Below the pieces are notes generated by a model, which saw only the letters and a program-made list of their open reading frames with translations, searched no databases and had not been told where the DNA came from. Shown in pieces: positions 24,850-36,913 of a stretch of 64,000 nt of DNA. The stretch spans positions 90,989,112 through 91,053,111 of the forward strand of contig OX411544.1 in the NCBI GenBank assembly GCA_948146395.1. Reading direction: 5' to 3'. The position numbers and the translations under genes were made by a program. Origin of the DNA: Fragum whitleyi. Taxonomy: Eukaryota; Mollusca; Bivalvia; Cardiida; Cardiidae. Every line of letters starts with the position of its first letter. Position 1 is the first letter of the stretch.

Positions 24850-25020
24850 TATGGCTCAATTTCAGGAAAGAATAGAAGACTGTTTAAAACAGCCTTCAAT
24901 TCTTTTCTGAAGTTGATCCTCAGAGAGTCTGTGGACTCACATCACATAGTTTTGAGGGTCCTGGCTGCTGATTTTTGCATCTCAGACTCTCAAAATCTGC
25001 ATCCCTTAAAACTGGTATTT
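24850..25020 (-). repeat. Dispersed repeat also present at 58040-58200
   Basis: Contains CACATCACATAGTTTTGAGG and GGTCCTGGCTGCTGATTTTT, which read inverted near 58080-58140. Edges unclear. Confidence 0.55.
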
Positions 25021-25093
25021 GGAAATGATCATTTAATTGTGTGAAAATTGATTTAGAAAAGACGAGTAAAGATGACATAATCATTTATTTCAG

Positions 25094-25126
25094 AGATCCC
25101 TACTATGAGGACTACTACAGGAGAAG
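25094..25126 (+). CDS. 33-nt microexon of the RDY-rich gene
   Basis: TTTATTTCAG precedes, and the donor GTAATT follows at 25127. Read from the phase-2 end of the exon at 669-899 it encodes DPYYEDYYRR with split codons at both ends, in the same Asp/Tyr/Arg-rich style, which argues it is genuine. Its length is 3 x 11 and it enters and leaves in phase 2, so it could be skipped without a frameshift. Confidence 0.8.
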
Positions 25127-25347
25127 GTAATTAGTCTATAATACCCCCTCTTTATGTTGTATGTAAAGTATCCTATCTTTATACATAATTTATGGAATTA
25201 TCATGTTTCAATCCTCTCTTGATTGCTTGTTTGGAGAGATAATACTATAAATATTTCTCTGGATTTGTTGAATAATGAAAAGAAAACTTGTAATTATTTA
25301 GAATTGAGAAATGATTTATCTTGTGGACACTCAAGAGGCAATTTCTA

Positions 25348-27030
25348 GCTCACCTGAGCACAAAGTGGTCAAGTGAGCTATTGTGATCACCTTTTGTCTG
25401 GCATCTGTGCGTAGTCTGTCGTCCGTCGTCTGTCAATAATTTCTTTAAACGACATCACCTCCTTAACTACTGGGCCAATTTACACTAAATTTTACAGAAA
25501 TGTTCCCTAGGTGGTCCCCTTCCAATATTCCTAAAAGAATTGAAATCAGTGAAAAACTATGGTTGCTATGGCAACCAAAGTTGAAAATTAAAGAAAATCT
25601 TTAAAATTCTTCTTCTTTAGAACAAGCAGTCCTACAGCCTTGAAATTTGGCATGGATGATCAGCTCATAGACCTGAATAAAAATAGCTAAAATCATATCT
25701 GTTTGGTCACCAGGTGTGGAGCACTTGGGGGGAGGGGGCGAGTTCTTTGGGTTAATTTTGTAATCTTTAACCTTCTTCTTCTTCTGAATAAGAAGTCCTA
25801 CAGCTTTCAAATTTGGAATGGAGGATAAGCTCATAGACCTTAATAAAAATAGCTAAAATCATATCTGTTGGGCCTCCAGGTGCGGAGCACCAGGGGGGAG
25901 GGGATAGTACTTTTGCGATATCTTGTGTCTTTTGTAATCTTTAACCTTCTTCTTCTGAACTAGGAGCCCGACAGATTTGAATATTGGCAGAGACGATCAG
26001 CATATGGACCTTTATAAAAATAGCTAAAATCATGACTGTAGATTCACCAGGTGTGGAGCACCAGGGTGGGGGAGAGGGTAGTTCTTTTGTGAAAATTTTT
26101 GAAATCTTTAACCTTCTTTTTCTTCTGAACCACAAGCCCTACAGACTTGAAAATTGGCATGGAGGATCAGCTCATAGATCTTAATAAAAATAGCTTAAAT
26201 CATGACTGTAATGCCACCAGGTGCGGAGCACCGGGGGGAGGGGGTAGTACTTTTGTGAAAATTTTGTAACTTTATCCTTCATCTTCTAATGAACCAGGAG
26301 CCCTTCAGACTTCAATATTGGCATGGATGATAAGCATATGGATCTAAAATAAAATAGCTAAAATCATGAATGTAGGGCCACCAGATGCGGAGCATAAAGG
26401 GGGAGGGGGAAGAACTTTGGATCAATTTTGAAATCTTTAACCTTATTCTTCTCCTGGATCAGGAACCCTACAGACTTGAAAATTCTTATGGGTGATCAAT
26501 ATATTGACATTAATAAAAATAGCTAAAATCATGACTGTAGGGTCACCAGGTGTTGAGTGTCTTGGGGAGGGGGTAGTACTTTGGATCATTTTTGAAATCT
26601 TTAAACTTCTTCTAATGAACCAGGAGTCCTACAGACTTAAAAATTGGTATGGATGATCAGCATAAGGACATTAATTGAATTAGCTAAAATCATGACTGTA
26701 GATTCACCAGGTGCAGAGCATCTTGGGGGAGGGGGGAGTGCTTTGTTGAGAATTTTGAATCCCTACAGCCTTTATATTTGACATGGATTGATCAACTCAT
26801 TAAAGAAAACTTTAAAAGTCTCAGACTCACCCTGTATATCTGGCATAGATTAGCTGATCACAGACCTTTTATGAAAAAAGCTTAATTAAATAATGACCAG
26901 GGGAGGAGCAGAGAGGGGGTGGGGGTGTAAATTACTGGTATTTCAAATGTTATCTGATTGAATAAGTGAAAATCTCTTTTTCTGTAGTTGCATGGACATA
27001 CCTAGGTAATGAAGCCTTTTTCTCAGGTGA
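25348..27030. repeat. Tandem array with GGAGCACC unit
   Basis: Starts at AGCTCACCTGAGCACAAAG. About seven units of 150-200 bp carry CTACAGACTTGAAAATTGG, AATAGCTAAAATCATGACTG and a GTGCGGAGCACC..GGGGGAG block. Confidence 0.75.
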
Positions 27031-27645
27031 GCCACCCAGGGCCAACGGCCCTCCTGTTTTTAGCCCAGTCAACCTGAAAATTTGTCAGAATGATTGTTTT
27101 GATGAAATCTCGGACAAGTTTGAATTTAGGTCAAGTGGGGTCAAAAACTAGGTCACAGGGTCAAATCTTAGAAAAACCTTGTGGACACTCTAGAGGCCAT
27201 ATTTTTGGCCCTAACAACCTGAAAATTGGTTAGAATGGTTATCTTGATGAAATATCGGACAAGTTGAAATTTGGGTAAAGTGGGGTCAAAAACTAGGTCA
27301 CAGGGTCAAATCTTAGAAAAACCTTGTGTACACTCTTGAGGCCAATCAAAGTGAAAATTGGTCAGAATGATTATCTTGATGAAATCTCGGACAAGTTTGT
27401 ATTTCATCAATAGGGGTCAAAAACCAGGTCACAGGGTAAAATCTTAGAAAACCTTGTGTACACCCTTGAGGCCATATTTTTAGACCATTCAACCTGAAAA
27501 TTGGTCAGAATGACAATCTTGGTGAATCTTGGACAAATTTGAAATTGGGTCAAGTGAGGTCGAAAACTAGGTCATGGGGTCAAATCTTAGAAAAACTTTT
27601 TTAGATTGTTAATTTCGGTGAGCGATTAAGGGCCACTATGGTCCT
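27030..27645. repeat. Tandem array, about 145-bp unit, inverted
   Basis: Four units with AACCTGAAAATTGGTCAGAA, GGTCAAAAACTAGGTCACAG and TCTTAGAAAAACCTTGTG, complementary in layout to those at 15395 and 52758. Ends GGGCCACTATGGTCCTCTTG. Confidence 0.75.
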
Positions 27646-27898
27646 CTTGTTGTATGAAACCTCCTAATTTGAGTGAATAAACTGTCTTGTAGACTGTCTT
27701 GTCTCAGAAGGCTGTTATTAAGAGAGATTTGAAATGCTTTCATCATCAATCATTCATCACCATTATACTTCTTTTAATGTAGAAAAAAATTGAGATGGAG
27801 GGAGGGTTTCCAACAGGTTCAATATTTAGGGTTTAAAAAGTAGTTGTTTCACATTCTTAAGCATTGTCTTTTTGAAGTTGGTCTTTATTTGTCAATGT

Positions 27899-27964
27899 CT
27901 CGGCCCAAACAGTTGTAACTGCTTATATGTTTAGAGGCAGTTATAACTGCTTTACTTTGAGCAA
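27899..27964. repeat. Foldback MITE, family M1 (worn)
   Basis: Arms AAACAGTTGTAACTGC and GCAGTTATAACTGCTTT with a short loop. Confidence 0.65.
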
Positions 27965-28334
27965 ATGAATGATGAGGATTACATAATTAAACCAATATCT
28001 TTCGTTAAAGGTGATTTTCTCAGCAAAATGTATCAAGATTAAAAGTTACATGTATTTAGAAAAGATAGTCTTAGTACTACAGAGCTTTTGAATGAAACAT
28101 ATGAATCTCACTCAAGCTTGTTTTACACTTAAGAAAATTTTACTTAGAATTTGAAATTCATTTCTTTTATCAAAATTTGCTATAATTTAACAATCCTATT
28201 TACTTCAATCCTATACAAGATACAACACACTTATGTAATATGATAATAGATCTCACAATACATATCTTCCTATACAAAGGTCAAGGTCTGTCTCACAAGG
28301 TCAATGTAAACCCTTTTAGAAAATGCCTTTTTGG

Positions 28335-28570
28335 GGAGACTGGGAAGTTGGTAGCATGTCAGACTCCTGTATTATGGGCCACGATTGTTCCATACATTCT
28401 TTCAGACAATTGTCTCCCACCAATGGTTTTGTGTACACCTAAGTGGGATGAGCAGAAGGAGGCTTGCAAAGATTGTAATGGTGAGAGAAATAACACAAAT
28501 CCATGGTTTGGTGCTCCTTCAGCTATAATGTGATTAAAAGTCTTAAAAGTTGTGTTTAACCACAATCAGA
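28335..28570 (+). repeat. Worn tRNA-derived SINE (family S1)
   Basis: A-box-like AAGTTGGTAGCATG near the start, then CTCCCACCAATGG, GGGATGAGCAG and AAATCCATGGTTTGGTGCTC body blocks in the usual order. Confidence 0.55.
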
Positions 28571-28667
28571 CAAATCCTGTTTTGGGCATAATTGTTTTAC
28601 AAACATTTCATGTTTTATGTTAAAATTAACCTTATACTTTCCAAGTAAATGTATTTGATTTATGTGA

Positions 28668-28795
28668 CAGTCTAGAGGTCATTGTGCATGGCTAGTCATC
28701 AATTTTTTGGCTTCAGTAAGACAGTAAAACAGTCTAGAGGTCATTGTGCATGGCTAGTCATGCATTTAATGGCTTCAGTAACAAGATAATAATAG
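28668..28795 (+). repeat. Short tandem duplication, about 60 bp
   Basis: CAGTCTAGAGGTCATTGTGC and TGGCTAGTCAT occur twice, followed each time by TGGCTTCAGTAA. Confidence 0.75.
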
Positions 28796-29287
28796 CTTGT
28801 ATGATTCTAAAATAAAACACAAAAAACACACAGAAATAAGTGAGGAAATATATTTCTTCCTTGAGCTTTTCATATCATCAGTCATGAATCATTCATTATT
28901 CATCAGCCCATTATCATTCATCACTTTTATTAAACAGGATAGGACATATGTTGAAAGAAGAAATCAGCCTCTCATGAGCTTTTCTTCTTTCCTCACAGTG
29001 TTTTGGAGTAGCCATACACGTAATTGTGTCTATCCGAATCACTCAAAAGGTATTGGTAAGGGTTGGTGTTAGTGCATGATCTTGTCTTTTACATATGTAT
29101 CCTGCGTTATTAATGAGCAGGGCGGGGCTTAGTCGTGACATAATTTGGCGAGCCAACTTTTAAATATTTGGGGTTCATTGAAAAGTAAGTCGGCAATAAT
29201 TTTTTGTGAACGCGTGCAAATAACTGTATCTCAAAACCAAAAGGATTCACATGCTTTGAGAAAGTGAACACATTTCATATTTGGGTT

Positions 29288-29339
29288 ACCAAAGCCTCTT
29301 AACTTCAGCTTAGACAAGCTGAAGTTACGAGGGTTTGGT
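29288..29339. repeat. Foldback MITE, family M2
   Basis: Arms ACCAAAGCCTCTTAACTTCA and TGAAGTTACGAGGGTTTGGT. Other copies lie at 49482, 59577 and 63787. Confidence 0.8.
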
Positions 29340-30050
29340 CACTAACCTATGTTTATGGTTTCAATTTAATTATGTCCACTATCTTTAGAAGTAAACAAAA
29401 ATGAAGAAAGGCTGAATAACCTTAACCTTAAGTGCATCGACCCGTTACTTAGGCTCTGCTCTGCTAGGCGAAAAATCATGTATTTTATCCTCATTAAGTC
29501 TTGATTAGTATTGCAATGCTTACTGTCATACAAAAACAGTAAGACTAAATATGGTAAGTTTTATAATCTGCAGAATATGAAAGTTGGCAAAAGGAAAATC
29601 ATCTGTATTGTATTACAAGTCAGGAAAATGTGGGAAATATCGCTATATAGTTATTTAAAATAAGAAGTTATTTTGGATATTTATTTAAAAATATGGTGGA
29701 CATATAGATAGATAAAACATTAGAGTGGTAATTGCAAAACTATTGTAAGTGCCTATATTATATTTATATATTTATATTTATAATAAAGTTCATTTGGGAC
29801 ATGTTATTATTGAAAAACTAAAAGTAGTACCTTTCAACGCTTATTACTCAGTCATATTTGTTTTATTGGCCACCTAAGTGAAGGAAGAGATTGAATAAGT
29901 TGACAGCTCAGTACTTCAATGTTACAAGTACCAATACAACTTATAGGTACTTGTGATATTTTCATACTTTGAGGTTGATTCAATTTTAAATATTATTACA
30001 CTTATAATTTCATATTACGTTAACTGATGTATTTTCGTATTGCTCAACAG

Positions 30051-30117
30051 CTATTTACCTCCACCTCCAAGAACGGGTCGCATGTCGCCTCAGCAGACGC
30101 GCGTAGCGCCATATTGA
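30051..30117 (+). CDS. Terminal exon of the RDY-rich (lark/RBM4-like?) gene
   Basis: After TTGCTCAACAG the frame joins in phase to the microexon (AG|C) and reads YLPPPPRTGRMSPQQTRVAP, then Tyr and TGA at 30115-30117. The Pro-rich start and the Arg residues continue the composition of the upstream exons. An AATAAA at about 30425 could be the poly(A) signal. With the two upstream exons this gives 110 residues of C-terminal tail. Confidence 0.8.
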
Positions 30118-30424
30118 AGTCAAGTTGAAGTAGACCGCGAAGAATACAGACGTAGAAACATCGTTTTATGTTGTATATAAACTATCGTATTTCACAAAAC
30201 CTGAACGGATGAGACGTGTACGCTTGACAACGGCTATTCTTCCATTTAACAAAGACATTTAGGCAGTTTAAAATTGTCTGGCAAACAGTTACATCTAAAG
30301 TGACATTATCATCATGCTAAAGCAACTATTTCATCTCTTTTAAAGTCATTTAGTATTTTGCAAAACTTGCGGATTTTAATGTTGTATATTAAATATCGTG
30401 CTTATAAATCGATCATCATTTCTG

Positions 30425-30430
30425 AATAAA
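30425..30430 (+). terminator. Candidate poly(A) signal
   Basis: AATAAA in CTGAATAAAAATAG, about 310 bases after the stop at 30117. No other candidate lies nearer. Confidence 0.4.
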
Positions 30431-31110
30431 AATAGATAAAGTCTACATGATTTCGGGATACTCAATGAATCATAAAGTAAACTAAGTTTGGTTTATTTGA
30501 ATTGGCTCTACTTGCCTATTGAATGTTGTGTTTAAACCACTGGATCCTTGCAGAAGTTTAGTCCTTTTGCTTTTATATTCTGCCAAGTAAATAAACTTAA
30601 GGTAGAAAGACATGTAAGTGAATTAATTTTACACTGTTGCTTGTCCAAATGCCAGCCCAAATTTTATCATGGGGTTGTGTCCACTATGCAACTTTCCATC
30701 CATTTGAAATTGTTTGTTAAGAAAACTTGCACTTTATTAAAAAAAAATAAAGAAACTTCTTAATGCAATTAAACAAAGTTAGAAAGACCCTTTATCTTAT
30801 TCTTTAGAAAATTATTTGATTTCTACATCATTGTTTTTCTCCCAAAACCTCAAACTAAACAACTTTAAACAAGCTGTAATTACGAGTTTTTAGCAAAAAA
30901 CCAATGATATGCAAGTAGTCATATGATCTCAGCATATGGTATTTGGTAAATTAATTTGAAATAATTCCTCTAGAAGCCATGGAGATCCATTTCATACAAA
31001 AATGCATCAACAGTTCTCCCCTTTGTCTGGCTGATAAAGCCTAAACTAAACACTATTTTACTGAACCCAGAATGATCACTTGCTTCCAAGGCAATTATTT
31101 TTGAAATGCC

Positions 31111-31500
31111 ACCTATGATTGAGCCCTGCTGGACTCAATACCATTTTCAATCTATCATACAAATAGTCCCTTTTCCCTTGACAAATTTTGTCTGATTTTC
31201 ATGCATTACCTACATTACATTTATGCAGAAATACAGCTGAGATAAAAGTTGAAGTATGGGTAAATTCTCAGTAAAGCATTAGAAAAGTTTGATAACCTTT
31301 GGCCTACCTATGATTGAGCCCTGCTGGACTCAATACCATTTTCAATCTATCATACAAATAGTCCCTTTTCCCTTGACAAATTTTGTCTGATTTTCATGCA
31401 TTACCTACATTACATTTATGCAGAAATACAGCTGAGATAAAAGTTGAAGTATGGGTAAATTCTCAGTAAAGCATTAGAAAAGTTTGATAACCTTTGGCCT
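31111..31500 (+). repeat. Perfect tandem duplication of 195 bp
   Basis: 31111-31305 and 31306-31500 read identically by eye, each starting ACCTATGATTGAGCCC and ending CCTTTGGCCT. There are no inverted ends or target duplication. The identity suggests a very recent duplication or an assembly error. Confidence 0.9.
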
Positions 31501-32269
31501 AGGTGTGAGTAAATACCATAATAGTCATGGTGAAGGGCTATTGGACATGTCAGGCAAAAATTGCGATGGTCCGTTAAATATTACCAGATCGCCAGTCTTA
31601 ATGTCTGACATTATTTTCTGGGCAATAAAGATGTTTAAAGCTGTTTACTCTGAAAACAAACGAAAAACCTTAATTTTACATAGATCTAGATTCCATCAAT
31701 GAACACTTTCTCTATGACTGCACTGCTAAAAAAATCAAATTCTCTTTTACAAATTGTATCAATTAAGAGGAAGTATGGATGATTTTAGGATCCAATTCAA
31801 AAAGAATTATTGGTAGCTAGTCTTAATTTACCTGATTTTTTTTGTATTTTTCCAGTTTTAATAGCATTTTTTTTAATTTTCTGCTTATTTGTTCCCAAGA
31901 ATGTTCAACCCATCAAATTATGTATGCTGTTATTTTCAATGGAAAACCACAAGTGACTGTAACCTTCTGACATTTTCTTTAATTTAACTCTTTTAATCTT
32001 GGAATCTCTGCTAACAAAGCACTGAAAACTGACAAATTTAGAGGACTTTGAAAATCTAGTTAGGCCTATAATATGATTGCTACTGATTTTACAAGTTTTC
32101 TCTCTCAATGAAAAAAGTAAACAATGATATTATTTGTCCCCTAAAATGTTCGATCTGACAGGTTTGGCTTTGGTTTGACAGTTTATCAAGAAATGTCAGA
32201 CCAACTGTCTGACAGTTTTTCTGGGTCCTTTGCCATGTCTGCCATAACAGAAATGAAGAGTTCTTATTG

Positions 32270-32533
32270 TTAACCTATATCATGCTGAATGAAAAATTGG
32301 CAGAATTACATCAAAATCAAAGTGCCAAGAGCACTGGATGCATTAATTGTGAGTCAGTTATTATTTTGAAAATATGATACTTAACTTTTTCTGGTCTTAA
32401 AAGGAATAACTGGTGGTATGGGCTATGATCAAATTGCACATGTGTGCTATCAGACTGCACATATGCAGGCTGGTCTTTGTCCATACCTCCTGCCAAAGTA
32501 GGTATATTCAGGGTTCTGTATGACAAGGGTTAA
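32270..32533. mobile_element. piggyBac-like MITE (family M4)
   Basis: TTAA at both ends; the right end reads GACAAGGGTTAA. Internally it matches 906-1154 in words such as CATCAAAATCAAAG and TGGTATGGGCTA/TGGTATAGACTA. Confidence 0.75.
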
Positions 32534-32692
32534 TTCTTGTGTAAAACACACACAATTGTGATACAGTAAAGATTTAAGTTTAGGTTGCCTTTACCCTCAT
32601 TGTCTTTTATGCTAATACGCAAGCTTTTGTACGAAAAGTTCACTGTTTGATTGAGAAACAGTGTGACAGGTGTCGTATCTAGAAAATATATA

Positions 32693-32957
32693 TTTGTGAC
32701 CTGTCATGGGAAAAGGGACCATCCGGGAATTTTGTAAAATGAATCGTTGGAAAAGAATTTGATCCAGCATAGGTCAACTAGAAGCCGCATTTCAAAAACC
32801 CTTTCACTAGAAGGTAAATTAATCATTCTAGATTCAGAAAATAAGCATGGTGCAGAAAGTTTCGAACTTAGTCAGCCTGCGCAGTCTGACTAGGGTTGAC
32901 TCTTCACACAATACTCAGATGGTCCCTTTCCGTGTGACGGGTCACATATTTGTAAAT
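32693..32957. mobile_element. MITE with about 28-bp inverted ends
   Basis: The left arm TGACCTGTCATGGGAAAAGG continues into GACCAT, and the right arm ATGGTCCCTTTCCGTGTGAC continues into GGGTCACA; they pair almost fully. No coding capacity. The inner sequence resembles 63355-63545 (for example CATGGTGCAGAAAG / CATGCAGAAAG). Confidence 0.75.
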
Positions 32958-32983
32958 TCGGGATAGTGGAGCAATACATTCCC

Positions 32984-33180
32984 TTAACCCTTATCCTGCT
33001 GAATTTGAATTAATTTCAATTTTTTGGGACATTTCAACCAGTCTGGATCAGGTTTAAGTAATGATAATTAAGAAGAAAACTTGCAGAGTAGTCTTGGATA
33101 GACTTCATGTCTGTGCATGCTGATATGAGTGCTATTTTTTGACAAGAGCAATAAACCCCAAACAGCATGGGAAGGGTTAT
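32984..33180. mobile_element. piggyBac-like MITE, third type
   Basis: Starts TTAACCCTTATCCTGCTG and ends CAGCATGGGAAGGGTTA. The tips match the M3/M4 group while the inside differs. Confidence 0.65.
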
Positions 33181-33693
33181 TTAGACATAAATTCTGTTAT
33201 ACTGCTGTACAACTTAGGTAGACCAAGATCAGACTTTTTCAAGAAATAAAATCTAATTTTAGCAGTTTGAGGGTTTAGTACCATTTGTTTGTACTTGTAG
33301 CCCTCAACTACAAGTTAAATAAGGCTATCTCTGTAGTGTGGTGGAGAGTTTACAGAAAAATTTTGATCTTTCTAGAACAAAAAATAACAGTACAAATAAC
33401 TGAAAATAACTGAGAGATTGTGTGGTTTGTAACCTGAAATTGTTTCAACAAGGGAAAAAAAGTCTTAAGAGTCAATGACTTAAGATGGCATAAGAAATTA
33501 ATTGTTATTGTATGGAATGGATCCAACTCATATTTAATTTCCAATTATTAAATCAACTTTCGATAATGTTAACTTTTTACTTCATTGTACTCTAAAATAT
33601 AGCTTGAATTCATTTCTTGAAAAGTGATGAAAAGTGGTTTAAATTATTGTCGTAATTGGGGTAAAATGTCAATTGGTTTGGGGCGAAGATACC

Positions 33694-33763
33694 ATGGACA
33701 GAAATGAAACAGTTGCTGGGGATCGAAGAAAAACTTGCCGTTCGAAAACCGTCTTAAAAGAAG
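33694..33763 (+). CDS. First coding exon of unrecognised small gene
   Basis: The ATG sits in GATACCATGG, a strong Kozak context, and the frame is MDRNETVAGDRRKTCRSK then TVLKE before the donor GTGAGA at 33764. It leaves in phase 1. The N terminus is basic and has no signal peptide. The downstream exons at 36571-36689 and 38804-38860 join in exact phase. Product not recognised. Confidence 0.65.
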
Positions 33764-34313
33764 GTGAGATAACGTGTACGTATAAAGGAGGTAAAATCGC
33801 TTTATCACTTAATATGTTTCGTTCACTGTTAATCGTTCATTTTCAGATCCAAAGCCGAGTTTGTTGTTTAGATTGTACATCATTAGTGCATCACGTGTGC
33901 GACGAGTTTTGAAATGAAATTAAATTTGTTAGATAATTATCAACGGAAAGGATTTGAGGCAATGAACCGCTGCTTTGAACTTCGCTCTTTAGTTGAAAAT
34001 GTACTGTAAATTGGGTGACATAAGCCAGTTGTATGTCCCTTACTAGTAGTAAATGATCGAAGATGCAATATAGAATATTGCTGATTTTAAAGCATTTAGA
34101 AAAAATATTGATCAATCACAAAAAACCTAAAAAAACCCTCGTCAACAGATCTATGAGCCACATGGGCAAGCCAACGGACCGCTGTGAAATTTTCCCGATT
34201 TACAGTAGTTTCAACTGCAATCTTTATCATGAAGTTTGTACCAAAACATAAAGGAGTTATTGATGAACCAAAGCTTGAACGGAGTAATCGATGAAAAATT
34301 AATTTATATTTAG

Positions 34314-35297
34314 CTCGACTATTCGTAGAATAGGGGAGCTATTCTGGTCACCTGACGGTTGGCATTTGCGTAATGCTTTGGTTATTTTTTTTTGTGCTAT
34401 TGGTCATAATCTCTGTTCCTACTGTAGCTGTTGCTTTGAAACTTTGCAAATACTTCTGTGACTATAATTTCAGCCTCTAGACAAAGATTCATTACTGTGA
34501 TTATGGTTTGAGTGGAATTTAAACCCTTTTCAGACTTGGATATCTCGGTTAAGTTTTTACATGCAACTGCTGTATATCTGTAATATTTCTGTTTCTTCTA
34601 AAGTTATTGTTGGAAACTTTGTATATGCTTCTTTGACCATAATATCAGCCTCAATACAAAGGATTGTTACTCTGATATCTTAGATAATGGAATTTTAACC
34701 CTTTTCAGATTTGAATTTCCCGGTTAAGACTTTTACGTGCAGCTTTTTGTATATCATTAATATCTCTTTTTCTACTAAAGCTGTTACTTGGAAACTTTGC
34801 AGATGCTTCTGTGTCCTTATATCAACCCTCAGACAAAGATTCATAACTCTGATAGCTTATTTTGTGAAATTTTAGCCCTTTTCGGACTTTGAAATTCTTG
34901 GTTAAGTTTTTAGGTGCAACTGATGTATATTTGTATTTTCTCGATTTCTACTTAAGCTGTTGCTTGGAAACTTTGCACACTGTTCTATGATCATAATTTC
35001 ATCCTGTAGACAAAGATTGATCACTCTGATATTGAATTTAATTGAATTTTAACCCTTTTTGGACTGAAAAATTCTTCGTTTTGTGCAACTGTTGTATATC
35101 AGTTGTATCTCTGTTTTACGTAAGCGTTTTGCTTGAAAACTTTGTACATGCATCTATGAATGTCATATTATCCTTTAGACAATGATTCATTATTTTTTAC
35201 TTTCATTTAATGGAATTTTCTGATGTCAATATTGATTTGCTGTACTACCCACCACTAGGAAAAGTCAAGCTTTGCTGTCCCCTGACAGCTCTTGTTA
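34314..35297. repeat. Tandem array, about 170-bp unit
   Basis: Starts AGCTCGACTATTCGTAGAAT and ends near CCCCTGACAGCTCTTGTT. About five units carry TTGGAAACTTTGCA, AGACAAAGATTCAT and AACCCTTTTCAGACTT-like words. It is a different family from the GCTCACCTGAGC arrays. Confidence 0.7.
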
Positions 35298-35549
35298 ATA
35301 ATTTTTTTCATTATTAATGAAAGGCATGTGATGGAGATTGACTACAACCTCACAGTCTTGTGAAAATTATGTTATAAAAGATAATTTCATTGTTCCTTAC
35401 AGCAGTCTTATGTTAACTCTTTGTTGTAATTGTCTGTGTAAAGGGTAAACAATTTTGTTTGACAATTACCTTTTCAATTTCAGACAATATATTATATTGT
35501 AAATCTTCAAGATTCATATTGGATTGTATATCATGCTTGTTCAAGGTCA

Positions 35550-35940
35550 CAAAATGATTTGATAGCAGTTTGGCAAGCAAGGGATGTAATTGTAGTATTT
35601 GTTAAAAGAAAATCCAAAAATCCATTGTTAGACGCTACAGTCATATACCAGAAACAAGAGAACCACCAATCCATGGCTACCCTGGGCTGTTGGGTGCAGG
35701 ATAGCGGACAAAAAATCAATGTTGAACAAGGGGCAAAATTTGCACAAAATGCATCCACAGTTTTCCACCTTGATAGTATAGGTTGCTCTTTTGATAATGA
35801 AAATGTGAAGTTTTAAGTGAATGCCTTCAATAATAATAGATATCGCAAAATGTCAAAAAAAAATCCTAATGACAATATCACAAATGCTTAAGCAATACCA
35901 AGAGTTTCCTCTGAAAACAGTCAAGCTAAAAATGTTATAA
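35550..35940 (+). repeat. SINE fragment followed by ACAAGAG-type repeat
   Basis: A worn S1 body (AAAATCCATTGTTAGACGCT) runs into ACAAGAGAACCACCAATCC, the start of the repeat family described at 18175. Confidence 0.5.
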
Positions 35941-36381
35941 GCTACATTTGAATCCCTTTTAAAGGAACAAAATGAAATCTTTGAACAATATGTCTGACTA
36001 GGTAATCAAACAGATTTAAACATGCACAATTAAGTTTTGGCATACATTTCGATATTTATGATAATTAAGGTGAGTCAAAGTACTCAATAAAACAAATATT
36101 TGAAGAAAATTTATTGAACCCTGCATAACTTTTCTGAAACTTGAAAATTGGTAGAGAAATGTAAAGCCTAAATCTACACTCATAGAAAATAATCCATGAA
36201 AATAGAAGTGTCAACAAAGATCAGAATGCCCTGTGAACTGTCTGACTAGACTCGATACATCGTACTGCCAAAAATTTGACTCAGAGACCAGTAAAAATGG
36301 AAATTGTCACTGGTCTATTTTGCTGTGATTATGGCTGTTACCAAATAATTGCTTGATATCTTGTTTGAATTTCGATAGCGA

Positions 36382-36459
36382 TGGCTCAGTGCGAAACAGT
36401 TGTAACTCCCTATAAAGATATATCTTTATAGGGAGTTACAACTGTTTCACTCTGAGCCA
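36382..36459. repeat. Foldback MITE, family M1
   Basis: Long, nearly perfect hairpin: TGGCTCAGTGCGAAACAGTT on the left and AACTGTTTCACTCTGAGCCA on the right, with the centre AAAGATATATCTTT. Confidence 0.9.
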
Positions 36460-36570
36460 TCGATATTCTGACCGAAAAAGCAAAACAGCTTAAGTGACAA
36501 TTCCCTTTCTATTGCTCTGAAGGTAATGATGTGTAAATATGTTATCTTTTTGTTACAAGGTATGTGCAAG

Positions 36571-36689
36571 ACCCTGAGCTCTGCATGCTGAGAAGTGACG
36601 TGGAATGATCAATCATTGATAATCCACCTGTTGATACTGGTGGCTGGGACAGTAAGGACTGTTCAAAGATAAAACCAATTTTGAACAAG
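36571..36689 (+). CDS. Internal exon of unrecognised small gene, with in-frame TGA
   Basis: The donor GTAAGT at 36690 is strong. With the acceptor at GTGCAAG (36564-36570) the frame continues in phase from 33763 and reads DPELCMLRSDVE, TGA (36606-36608), SIIDNPPVDTGGWDSKDCSK then IKPILNK. Both sides of the TGA look coding, and no AG lies between the TGA and the sequence after it, so an alternative acceptor cannot easily save the second half. A nearer acceptor (TTACAAG, 36553-36559) would need a missing exon. The TGA may be a lost Trp codon (TGG), readthrough, selenocysteine or a true stop. I see no convincing SECIS after 38860. Confidence 0.5.
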
Positions 36690-36913
36690 GTAAGTGAAAC
36701 TGTATTTTGTAGGTATATTAATTTCATTTCTGATGAATTTGTGAAATATACCAGAAATTTTAACTATACCAACCAGAATCAAATGTGAATTAGGATTTTA
36801 CTTTCCTTCATTATGTGAAATATCTTCTGATTTTGGAGCTGTTTGCATTGTATGACATTCAGTATAACATAGGATTTTCCTGCCTCTGTATTGAAGCTAA
36901 ATTTTATGCTACA

